NCBI GenBank assembly: GCA_963759545.1
Contig: CAVXAB010000006.1
Span: 315,597-379,596, forward strand
Source: Trebonia sp963759545
GTDB lineage: Bacteria; Actinomycetota; Actinomycetes; Streptosporangiales; Streptosporangiaceae
Length of the DNA: 64,000 nucleotides
Direction: 5' to 3'
The notes beneath the pieces were generated by a model, which saw only the letters and a list, made by a program, of their open reading frames with translations, did not search any database and had not been told where the DNA came from. Made by a program: the position numbers and the translations under genes. Below, one piece after another: positions 53,005 through 60,352 of the stretch (within the stretch, counting starts at the first letter, position 1; every line of letters starts with the position of its first letter).

Positions 53005-53292
53005 ATGACACTCCCAGAAGAACCCGCGACCGACGTAAGCGTCCGGCAGTTCGTGTCGGACTCTGGGGCGGTCACCCGCGGCCTTCGGCAAGGGCGCGCG
53101 TACACGCTAACGCTGAACGGCGAGCCGCTGGCGAGGATGATTCCGATCCGTCGGCGCCGTGCGATCCCGAAAGGCGAGGTCTTTGCCATCTTCGCCACGG
53201 CGCCGGTAGTTGATGCGGACGAGCTGCGTGGCGACCTGGATGAGGACGTGAGCCAGGATCTACGCGATCCGTATGAGGGGACCGGACTGTGA
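53005..53292 (+). CDS. Phd/YefM-type antitoxin
   Basis: A 95-residue antitoxin of the Phd/YefM fold: SVRQFVSDSGAVTRGLRQGR is the DNA-binding N-terminal part and AYTLTLNGEPLARMIPI the strand typical of the family. The C-terminal ~40 residues (VVDADELRGDLDEDVSQDLR) are acidic and would wrap the toxin. It overlaps the PIN toxin gene by GTGA. The expected function is to neutralise the toxin and repress the operon through the upstream direct repeats. Confidence 0.85.
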   Translation: MTLPEEPATDVSVRQFVSDSGAVTRGLRQGRAYTLTLNGEPLARMIPIRRRRAIPKGEVFAIFATAPVVDADELRGDLDEDVSQDLRDPYEGTGL

Positions 53293-53714
53293 CCGTCGTC
53301 CATGATGCCGGCGTCGTAGACACCAGCATCATCGCCGCGCTCAGGCTCTTCGACCCCTCGGAACTGCCCGACACGATCTTGATCACGGCAGTGACGCTAG
53401 GGGAGTTGTCCTTCGGCCCGCACGCGACCGATGACCCGGTAAAGCGCGCGGGACGGGTGGCCGTCCTGCAGCACGTGGAGGCGACCTTCGACCCGCTGCC
53501 GTACGATCAGGGCGCGGCCAGGCTCTACGGCCAGATCTGCGCAGCGGTCCGTGCTGCTGGTCGGCAACCGCGCAAGCGCTCCTCGGACCTGCAGATCGCG
53601 GCAACGGCCGCTAGCAACCTGCTCCCGCTGTACACGGCCAACCCGGCCGACTTCCAGGGTACGGAGGGGCTTGTCGAGATAGTCAGCGTCAAAGCGAGAC
53701 CAAACAGCCTCTGA
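53289..53714 (+). CDS. PIN-domain (VapC-like) toxin
   Basis: A 141-residue PIN-domain ribonuclease. Acidic active-site residues are Asp11 (VDTSI), Glu39 (LGELSFG), Asp100 (SSDLQIAATA) and, near the end, Asn118/Asp121 (TANPADF). VapC toxins cleave tRNA or rRNA when the antitoxin is lost. The GTG start overlaps the antitoxin stop by four bases, the usual coupling. It ends directly before a tRNA-Gly-like att remnant, placing the pair as island cargo or addiction module. Confidence 0.9.
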   Translation: MTVVHDAGVVDTSIIAALRLFDPSELPDTILITAVTLGELSFGPHATDDPVKRAGRVAVLQHVEATFDPLPYDQGAARLYGQICAAVRAAGRQPRKRSSDLQIAATAASNLLPLYTANPADFQGTEGLVEIVSVKARPNSL

Positions 53715-53790
53715 AAGCGGGCAGCAGGAACCGAACCCAAGCTCAGACTCGCTTGGAGGGCTCTGGCTGGGGGCGCAAAGCAGCGATGAC
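53713..53790. repeat. degenerate tRNA-Gly 3'-end-like copy (att-like site 3)
   Basis: The segment contains AGCGGGCAGCAGGAACCGAA and GCTTGGAGGGCTCTGG, a diverged version of the tRNA-Gly 3' end, and its right part (GGCTCTGGCTGGGGGCGC) resembles what follows site 1 at 43731-43748 rather than the tRNA. It looks like an old copy from the same kind of element. Confidence 0.4.
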
Positions 53791-53930
53791 AGTTCTCGAA
53801 GATCTCCGCGGACCGGCTAATCTACCCCATGTCGTGCGGCCTCACCGAGGGAAGGGGCCGTGGCGGTGAGCGCCTGCGGCACGCCCAAGCAGGCCGCTCG
53901 CGAGGAAGAATTGAGCTCCGGAGGGTCGGC

Positions 53931-54254
53931 ATGAGCGGTTTCCACCGCGTTTGTTCCATCTTTGACCTTGACGAAGGCAAGGTGCTCACCGCAGAGGTGG
54001 AGGGCGAGCCGGTTGCGATCGTCTCCTCGCAGGATTCGGTGTTCGCTATCCGCAACGTGTGCTCCCATGCCTCGGTGCCGCTGTCCGAGGGCGAAGTCGA
54101 GGGCTGCGCGATCGAGTGCTGGCTACACGGTTCGCGCTTTGACCTCCGTACGGGCGAGCCGCTCGGGCCGCCGGCCGCCAGGTGGGTGCCCGTCTACACC
54201 GTAACGATCGATGGCGAAGACGTCCTCGTCGCCATCGAGGACCCAGAGCCGTAG
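53931..54254 (+). CDS. Rieske [2Fe-2S] ferredoxin
   Basis: A 107-residue Rieske protein of the non-heme dioxygenase/SufT-associated type. The cluster ligands are Cys44-x-His46 (CSH) and Cys63-x2-His66 (CWLH), with the spacing normal for the family, and RFDLRTGEPLGPPAARWVPV is the usual strand after the second box. It would pass electrons to an oxygenase or a biosynthetic enzyme. No partner reductase or oxygenase is nearby. Good ribosome binding site GGAGGG. Neither SUF genes nor a dioxygenase occur in the window. Confidence 0.9.
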   Translation: MSGFHRVCSIFDLDEGKVLTAEVEGEPVAIVSSQDSVFAIRNVCSHASVPLSEGEVEGCAIECWLHGSRFDLRTGEPLGPPAARWVPVYTVTIDGEDVLVAIEDPEP

Positions 54255-54437
54255 CGTTGGCTCGTCGTACGAGCCGCTTTTCCAAGAGAGCCCGGAACTT
54301 TGGATAAAATGTGACCGCCCGCGTATAGGCCATTAGGGCACGCCTAGCAGTTCCGCGGCTTCAGCCGGAGTGAGGGTCACCTCGGCGGGAGATGTAGATC
54401 CAAATGCCCACGACGCGAAAAACACGATCAGCCCACT

Positions 54438-54848
54438 ATGCAGGCCATCGCCACTACCCAGGCCCTGCTCGACGCCTTCGCCGGCGTCTGCAACACCAGG
54501 CGCCCGCACCGCTCACTCGCGGGCCACGCCACCCCGGCAGCCGCCTACGCCGCCCGGCCGAAGGCCAGCCCGGGCGACCGGACCGCCGGCACGCACGACC
54601 GCGTCCGCACCGACCGCATCGACGCGACCGGGCTCGTCACCCTCCGGCACAACGGACGGCTCCACCACATCGGGATCGGCCGCCCCCACGCCGGAACCCG
54701 CGTCCTGCTCCTGGTCCAGGACCTGCACATCCGCGTCATCAACGCCGGCACCGGCGAACTCCTCCGCGAACTCACCCTCGACCCGACCAGGAACTACCAG
54801 CCCACCGGCCGCCACTCCGGCTGGCCAAAGAAAACACCGCGACCCTGA
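54438..54848 (+). pseudogene. IS481-type transposase C-terminal remnant
   Basis: The frame starts inside an rve-type transposase with VCNTRRPHRSLAGHATPAAA-YAARPKA and runs through VRTDRIDATGLVTLRHNGRL, HHIGIGRPHAGTRVLLLVQD and RELTLDPTRNYQPTG, the standard end of actinobacterial IS481 transposases. The HTH and the DDE residues are missing. It lies 43 bp from the 3' end of tRNA-Gly, in a position typical of accessory insertions. Confidence 0.8.
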
Positions 54849-54890
54849 CGCGGGTTCGCGGTGTCCTCGACGTCTTGCGACATCACACGG

Positions 54891-54961
54891 AGCGGATGAC
54901 GGGAATCGAACCCGCATGACCAGCTTGGAAGGCTGGGGCTCTACCATTGAGCTACATCCGC
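54891..54961 (-). tRNA. tRNA-Gly (TCC)
   Basis: On the minus strand the sequence folds as a complete cloverleaf: acceptor GCGGATG with CATCCGC, D arm GCTC AATGGTA GAGC, anticodon stem CCAGC / GCTGG with loop CTTCCAA (anticodon TCC), and T arm CGGGTTCGATTCCCG. No CCA is encoded. Its 3' half is duplicated at 44679-44720 and 43689-43733. Confidence 0.93.
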
Positions 54962-55213
54962 GTGGCTCGCCGGTCGACGAGCGCCATCAGTAGCGTACCG
55001 GGTCGCGTGGCGTTCTAAAGAATTATCCAGAACGGATGCGTGGTTCCATCGGCCGCGCACCCGTCTTCCCGGTCGGGCGTCGGCCGGGCGTCGGCCGGCC
55101 GTGACGCGAGCGCCATCCCGCTGTGTGCCCTACGGACTTTGCCCGGCTTATGGGGCAATAGATAGCAAAAGGGGCAGCGTGTCACTTGCGCGTAACAAAT
55201 AGACGTTGACGAC

Positions 55214-55230
55214 GAAACGTTTAGCGTTTC
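55214..55230. promoter_or_regulatory. inverted repeat upstream of amine oxidase
   Basis: GAAACG (55214-55219) and CGTTTC (55225-55230) form a perfect inverted repeat with a 5-nt spacer, 10 bases before the ATG at 55241. TTGACG at 55205-55210 is a possible -35 element. The position suits a repressor site. The binding protein is unknown, and the IclR regulator downstream is one candidate. Confidence 0.45.
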
Positions 55231-55240
55231 TGCTGTGTGC

Positions 55241-57214
55241 ATGGCTTTTCTTGTTGACGCCCAGGACGCGGCCGGCGGAGTTCACCCGCCTGCGCCGCAC
55301 CCGCTCGCCCCGCTGACCGCCGCGGAGATCGAGGCCGCCGCTAGCGCCGTCAAGGCGGCCAAGGGCCTCGGCGAAACCGCCCGGTTCGTGTACGTCTCGC
55401 TGTACGAGCCGTCCAAGCACGAGGTCGCCGCCTTCGATGATGAGGGCGGTTCCGTCCCCGACCGGCTCGCCAAGGTCGTCATCAGGGAGCGGGCGGAGCA
55501 CGCCACCTACGAGGGCATCGTCAGGCTCCGTGACGGCGGGGTCGTCGCCTACAAGCGGGTGCACGGCGTCCAGCCGAGCGTCATGTTCGAAGAGTTCATG
55601 GCCGCCGAGGACATCGTACGCAACGACCCGCGCTGGCAGGAGGCGATGAGCAAGCGCGGCATCACCAACTTCGACCTGTGCATGATCGACCCGTGGTCCA
55701 CGCCGAACGTCGAGCCAGGCGTCGGCCCCGACGACGGCCGCTTCGTCTCGCCGCTCACCTGGGTGCGCGACGACCCGGAAGACAACGGCTACGCCCACCC
55801 GGTCGACGGCGTCGTGACCAAGGTCGACCTGGACACGCTGACCGTCGTCAGCGTGGAAGACTACGGCGTCACCCCGCTACCGAAGAAGAAGGCTAACTAC
55901 TCCACGGCGAAGATCTCCGACCCGGAGAACGTCCCTTACTTCCCCGGCGGCCCGCGCACAGACGTCAAGCCACTGGACATCACCCAGCCCGAGGGCCCGA
56001 GCTTCACCGTCGACGGCTACCACCTGACCTGGCAGAAGTGGGACCTGCGGATCGGCTTCACCGCCCGCGAGGGCCTGGTGCTGCACCGGATCCGCTACGA
56101 CGGCCGCAGCATCATCCACCGCGCGAGCCTGAGCGAGATGTTCGTCCCCTACGGCGACCCCGGCCCGATGCACTACCGCAAGCTGGTGCTCGACGAGGGC
56201 GAGTACGGCATCGGGCTGCTCACCAACTCCCTGGAACTCGGCTGCGACTGCCTCGGCGAGATCGCCTACCTGGACGGCGTGGTCAACGACAACGACGGCA
56301 AGGCCGTCACCCTGCCGAACGCCATCTGCCTGCACGAGGAAGACCACGGCATCGCCTGGAAGCACACCGACTTCCGCACCGGCTACGTCGAGGTCAGGCG
56401 GATGCGCCGCATGGTCGTCTCAAGCATCGTCACCGTGGGCAACTACGAGTACGCCTATTACTGGTACCTCTACCAGGACGGCACGATCGAGTACGAGGTC
56501 AAGCTCTCTGGCGTGATCTCCAACGGCGCCGTGGCCGAGGGCGTCAAGCCCGAGTACGGCGTCGTCGTGGCCCCCGGCGTCTACGGTCCGCACCACCAGC
56601 ACTTCTTCAACGTCCGCCTGGACATGGCGGTCGACGGCACCACCAACCGCGTCTACGAGGTCACCCCGACCGCGGACCCGGCGGGCCCGGAAAACCCGGT
56701 CGGCAACGCATGGCGGGCGAGGGAGGTCCTCATCGCCGACGAGACCATGGCCAGGCGCGAGGCCGACCCCCTAGCTGGCCGCTACTGGAAGGTCGTCAAC
56801 GACAACGTCAAGAACGAACTCGGCCAGCCCGTCGCCTACAAGCTGCTGCCTAACCACGTGATCAGGCCCTTCGCGCACCCAGGCTCCGCGGTCGCGAGGC
56901 GCGCGCCGTTCATGTTCAGCCCGCTCTGGGTCACCGCCTACGACAGGGACGAGCTGTTCGCCACCGGTGACTACCCGAACCAGGCAGCCGGCGGCGCCGG
57001 CCTGCCCGCCTTCGCCGCACGGGAGCGAAACCTCACCGACACCGACGTGGTGCTCTGGTTCACCTTCGGCACCAACCACGTGGCCCGTCCCGAGGACTGG
57101 CCGGTCATGCCGGTCCACCCGATCGGCTTCAAGCTGCTCCCGTCCGGCTTCTTCGTCGGCAACCCCGCGCTCGACAACCCCCAGCCCGGCGGCGACCAAT
57201 GTCACCACGGTTAA
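55241..57214 (+). CDS. copper-containing primary amine oxidase
   Basis: A 657-residue topaquinone enzyme. The TPQ precursor is Tyr402 in GNYEY. Copper ligands are His452 and His454 in HHQHFF and His613 in TNHVARPEDW, and the catalytic base is Asp318 (LDEGEYG). The N2/N3 domains precede residue ~200. It oxidises primary amines such as phenylethylamine or tyramine to aldehydes with release of NH3 and H2O2. No signal peptide is seen, so it is probably cytoplasmic. A GTG two codons earlier (55235) is an alternative start. The APC permease gene follows, separated only by a palindromic repeat, and likely supplies the amine. Confidence 0.96.
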   Translation: MAFLVDAQDAAGGVHPPAPHPLAPLTAAEIEAAASAVKAAKGLGETARFVYVSLYEPSKHEVAAFDDEGGSVPDRLAKVVIRERAEHATYEGIVRLRDGGVVAYKRVHGVQPSVMFEEFMAAEDIVRNDPRWQEAMSKRGITNFDLCMIDPWSTPNVEPGVGPDDGRFVSPLTWVRDDPEDNGYAHPVDGVVTKVDLDTLTVVSVEDYGVTPLPKKKANYSTAKISDPENVPYFPGGPRTDVKPLDITQPEGPSFTVDGYHLTWQKWDLRIGFTAREGLVLHRIRYDGRSIIHRASLSEMFVPYGDPGPMHYRKLVLDEGEYGIGLLTNSLELGCDCLGEIAYLDGVVNDNDGKAVTLPNAICLHEEDHGIAWKHTDFRTGYVEVRRMRRMVVSSIVTVGNYEYAYYWYLYQDGTIEYEVKLSGVISNGAVAEGVKPEYGVVVAPGVYGPHHQHFFNVRLDMAVDGTTNRVYEVTPTADPAGPENPVGNAWRAREVLIADETMARREADPLAGRYWKVVNDNVKNELGQPVAYKLLPNHVIRPFAHPGSAVARRAPFMFSPLWVTAYDRDELFATGDYPNQAAGGAGLPAFAARERNLTDTDVVLWFTFGTNHVARPEDWPVMPVHPIGFKLLPSGFFVGNPALDNPQPGGDQCHHG

Positions 57215-57218
57215 CACC

Positions 57219-57287
57219 CGGGGGAGCGCCCCCCCGTACCCCCCGATGTGCGCCTGATCGCAAAAATCGCGATCGTATCAGACGCAC
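57219..57287. repeat. palindromic repeat element, copy between amine oxidase and permease
   Basis: The head CGGGGGAGCGCCCCCCCG (57219-57236) is followed by TACCCCCCGAT and a hairpin with arms GTGCGCCTGAT (57248-57258) and ATCAGACGCAC (57277-57287), 10 of 11 paired, around the 18-nt loop CGCAAAAATCGCGATCGT. Loop length and CGCAAAA core match the other copies. It may also act as terminator or attenuator between the two genes. Confidence 0.75.
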
Positions 57288-57336
57288 ATATATTCGTAAA
57301 AGCGGCAAATACCCATAAAACTAGAGGAACGGATGC

Positions 57337-58818
57337 ATGGCCACTGCCCAGACAGACCTAGCCGTTGATTCCGGCATCACGCTTCAGAAACGAGTCCTCA
57401 GCTTCCCTGAGGTACTCGCCCAGTCGGTGGCCAACATGGCCCCGAGCGCGGCGATGGCGCTGCTCCCGCTCTTCGTCTTCTTTGACGCGGGCAACGGTGC
57501 CTGGCTGTCGTTTGGGATCAGCATCGTCGTCTTGCTGATCGTCGCGTACTGCGCGGCCCAGTTCGCCACCAGGATCAACTCGGCCGGCTCGTTTTACGTC
57601 TGGGTGACCAGGGCGATCGGCCCCGGCGCGGGCAGCGCCGCGGGCTGGGGGCTGGTCCTCGGCTACCTGTTCACCGGGATCGCCTGCGTGCTCGGCTTCG
57701 AGATCTACGGCGACAACCTGCTGGTCGGGTTCGGCTTGTCCCCGGGCAACCACGTCGTACGGGGCATCCTCTACGTCGTGGGCGGCCTGGCCCCGGCCAT
57801 CATGGCGGTGTCGGACATCAAGATCTCGCAGCGGGTGGCGTTCATCCTCGAGTCCGTCTCTGTGACGATCATCCTGATCCTGTGCGTCGCCGTCTACGTG
57901 CACAACGGCGGGGTCATCGACACCCACCAGCTCTCGCTCTCGGGGGCGAAGCCCGGCGGCATCGTGGTGGGCATGGTGCTCGCGATCTTCGCCTTCGTCG
58001 GCTTCGAGTCGGCGGGCGCGCTCGGCCAGGAGGCGAAGAACCCGGCACGCTCCGTGCCCCGCGCGATCATCTGGTCCTGCGGCATCATCGGCGTGTTCTA
58101 CCTGATCGTGGTCTACGCGCAGATCGCAGGGTTCGGCGACGCCGCCTTCGGCAAGGCGAGCGCCCCGCTGCCGCAGCTCGCCTCCGTCGTCGGCCTGGGC
58201 GAGCTCGGCCACTTCATCGCGATCGGCATCACCTGCTCGATGTTCGCCTGCGCGCTCGCCTGCCTCACCGCGGGCTCGCGGATGCTGCTGTCCCTCGGGC
58301 ACGACGGCCTGCTGCCCAGGGTCTTCACGCATACCTCCAGGCGCACCCACGCGCCCGACGTCGCGATCTGGGCGGTGGCGATCCCGATGACCGTCATCCC
58401 CGTCGCCTACATCGCCGCGGGCTCGTCCGACGCGGGCCTCAGTAGCGAGGAAGGCACGCTCGCGACCTACGGCTTCATGCTGGCCTACGGCCTCGTGGCC
58501 CTGGCCGCGCCGATCTACCTGCGCAAGCTCAACGAGACCAAGATGCTCGCCTGGGTCCTCGGCGTCCTCGGCGCGGTCACGATGCTGTTCGTCTTCTACG
58601 TCAACTGGATACCGACGGCGATACCGAACGACATCTTCCCGCCCCTGGTCGGCGCGTTCAAGGCACTGCCCTACGTGTTCCTCGTCTGGACCGCGGTCGG
58701 CCTGACCTGGTACTTCGTCATCAAGTCGACCAAGCCAGACGTCGTACGCGCCGCCGGCACCTGGGGCGACGCGTCCGACCCGGCCGCCGCGGCGGAGGAG
58801 GCCGCCCACCGGGTCTGA
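57337..58818 (+). CDS. APC-family amino acid/amine permease
   Basis: A 493-residue transporter with about 12 membrane helices. The family N-terminus FPEVLAQSVANMAPSAAMAL, the unwound-helix motif region, VGFESAGALGQEAKNPARSV (the conserved FAFVGFESA...E motif of TM6-7) and SRMLLSLGHDGLLPRVFTHT identify the APC superfamily. A cationic or neutral amino acid or amine is the expected substrate. Its position directly after the amine oxidase makes a biogenic amine plausible. ATG at 57337 behind AGAGGA. Confidence 0.92.
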   Translation: MATAQTDLAVDSGITLQKRVLSFPEVLAQSVANMAPSAAMALLPLFVFFDAGNGAWLSFGISIVVLLIVAYCAAQFATRINSAGSFYVWVTRAIGPGAGSAAGWGLVLGYLFTGIACVLGFEIYGDNLLVGFGLSPGNHVVRGILYVVGGLAPAIMAVSDIKISQRVAFILESVSVTIILILCVAVYVHNGGVIDTHQLSLSGAKPGGIVVGMVLAIFAFVGFESAGALGQEAKNPARSVPRAIIWSCGIIGVFYLIVVYAQIAGFGDAAFGKASAPLPQLASVVGLGELGHFIAIGITCSMFACALACLTAGSRMLLSLGHDGLLPRVFTHTSRRTHAPDVAIWAVAIPMTVIPVAYIAAGSSDAGLSSEEGTLATYGFMLAYGLVALAAPIYLRKLNETKMLAWVLGVLGAVTMLFVFYVNWIPTAIPNDIFPPLVGAFKALPYVFLVWTAVGLTWYFVIKSTKPDVVRAAGTWGDASDPAAAAEEAAHRV

Positions 58819-58893
58819 TCCGAGGGGGACGGGTGGAACACGCTTCCGTTCGGGAGTACCGCCCGTTCCCATCGATCCTTATTTGCCCCAATA

Positions 58894-59379
58894 ATGAGCA
58901 CCATGTCCGAGGAGAAGGAACAGCCGCGCGGGATCACCGGCGTCATCTGGACGCTTGAGCACGCGCAGGACCTCGTGTCGCTCTTCGTCGGCGTGCTGCT
59001 CCTCGCCCTGGCCGGCGTCGTGCTCGTCCTCGGCGTCGTGGACTTCTTCAGGGACGTCGCGCACGGGTCGGTGGAGACCGCGGTCGTCAACCTGCTCAAC
59101 CGCGTCCTGCTCGTGCTGATCCTGGTGGAGATCATGCACACGGTGGTCCTCTCGCTGCGCGCGCACCACCTGGTCACCCAGCCGCTGCTCGCGGTCGGCC
59201 TCGTCGCCGTGATCAGGAAGATCCTGTTCGTGCTGAGCAGCGAGGAGACTGTGAGCACGGCCGAGCTCGCCCTGCTTATCGCGATGATCGCCGTCTTCGT
59301 CGCGGCCCTGATCCTCGTCTCCCGCTATGACCCCACCGATTCAGGAACCATGGGGACGACGTCAGATCACCAGGGATGA
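58894..59379 (+). CDS. PsiE-family membrane protein
   Basis: A 161-residue membrane protein with four helices (LVSLFVGVLLLALAGVVLVL, VVNLLNRVLLVLILVEIMHT, AVGLVAVIRKILFVLS, LALLIAMIAVFVAALILVS), matching the phosphate-starvation-inducible PsiE family (LVEIxHTV and VxVIRKIL motifs). Biochemical function unknown. Its 3' end overlaps the convergent IclR gene by 18 bases. ATGs at 58894 and 58903 are both possible. Confidence 0.85.
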   Translation: MSTMSEEKEQPRGITGVIWTLEHAQDLVSLFVGVLLLALAGVVLVLGVVDFFRDVAHGSVETAVVNLLNRVLLVLILVEIMHTVVLSLRAHHLVTQPLLAVGLVAVIRKILFVLSSEETVSTAELALLIAMIAVFVAALILVSRYDPTDSGTMGTTSDHQG

Positions 59380-60141
59380 GATCTGCCGCGCGGTCCCCTG
59401 TAGCAGCGGACCGAACTGGTCGGCCAGCTCGCTCATCGCCACCGGGGACCAGGGGAACGCGAGGTTGATCGCCGCGACGACCGGCCCGGACCGTGACCTG
59501 ATGGGCACCGCGATCGACCGCAGGCCGCTGTCAAGCTCCTCGTCGTTGAGCGCGATGCCGGTGCGGCGGACCTGGCTGAGCTCCGCCAGCAGCGTGGCCC
59601 TGGTCGTCAGGCTTCTGGGGCCACGGGGGAGGAGCTCGATCCGGTCAAGCACGTCGTCGAGGTCGGGCTGCGCCAGGAACGCGAGCAGCGCCTTGCCCGT
59701 CGCGCTGCAGTAGGACGGTATCCGCGAGCCGGCGTGCAGGCTGAACTCGAGGTGGTGGTACCGGCCGGGGCGTCCACGGACCCTGTCGATCAGGATCACG
59801 TCGGTGTCATCGCGGATCGCGAGGTTCGACGTGTGCCCGGTGGTGGCGGTGAGCCGCTGCAGGTGCGGTGCGGCGATCTCGCGCAGGCCGAGCGCCCCGA
59901 GCACGGAAAACCCCAGGTCAAGAACGCGGATGGCGAGCCGGTACTTGCGGGTCGCTTCGTCCTGGTCGAGGTAGCCGAGCTTCGCGAGGGTGGCGACGTA
60001 GCGGTGCGTGGTGCTGCGGGTGAGGTTGAGCCGCAGCGCGAGTTCGCTGATCCCCAGCGCCGGGCGGTCAGGGGTGAACGCGCCGAGGATCGCCAGGCCA
60101 CGTTCGAGTGACTGCGAAGAAGCGGAATCGTCATGCGGCAT
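59362..60141 (-). CDS. IclR-family transcriptional regulator
   Basis: A 259-residue regulator. The winged helix-turn-helix (SLERGLAILGAFTPDRPALG to NLTRSTTHRYVATLAKLGYL) is at residues ~10-60, and the effector domain ends in GLRSIAVPIRSRSGPVVAAI-NLAF, as in IclR proteins that sense aromatic or short-chain acids. It is divergent from the solute-binding protein gene and a near-palindrome overlaps its start, so it probably controls that gene and itself. It may also control the amine oxidase/permease pair. ATG at 60141; the longer frame has no family support. Confidence 0.92.
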   Translation of the reverse strand: MPHDDSASSQSLERGLAILGAFTPDRPALGISELALRLNLTRSTTHRYVATLAKLGYLDQDEATRKYRLAIRVLDLGFSVLGALGLREIAAPHLQRLTATTGHTSNLAIRDDTDVILIDRVRGRPGRYHHLEFSLHAGSRIPSYCSATGKALLAFLAQPDLDDVLDRIELLPRGPRSLTTRATLLAELSQVRRTGIALNDEELDSGLRSIAVPIRSRSGPVVAAINLAFPWSPVAMSELADQFGPLLQGTARQISSLVI

Positions 60142-60175
60142 GTTCCAAATATTAGAACGCCGTATTGACATTTGG
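60142..60175. promoter_or_regulatory. IclR operator candidate
   Basis: GTTCCAAATATTAGAAC (60142-60158) is a near-perfect 17-bp palindrome with GTTC / GAAC ends, typical of IclR sites, and CCAAAT (60145-60150) finds a second inverted partner ATTTGG at 60170-60175. It begins directly at the regulator start codon, which suggests strong autorepression and a leaderless transcript. Confidence 0.6.
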
Positions 60176-60352
60176 ACCCCGCATCCCAGACTCAGAACAT
60201 GCTCTTTGCGGGCTAACCCAACGGTAACCACGAATAACCTCACGAATCCCCTTAACGTCCGGTAACGGCTACGAAGTACGCCGCAATATCCGACGTCATC
60301 CCGGCATGAAATCGGTTCACCCATGCCGGATGCCCACCGAGAGGTTCAAATA

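Noticed and set aside
52640..53303. A 227-codon minus-strand frame opposite the toxin-antitoxin genes
   Set aside because: It overlaps both coupled genes and shows no domain. It is a shadow of the GC-rich coding strand.
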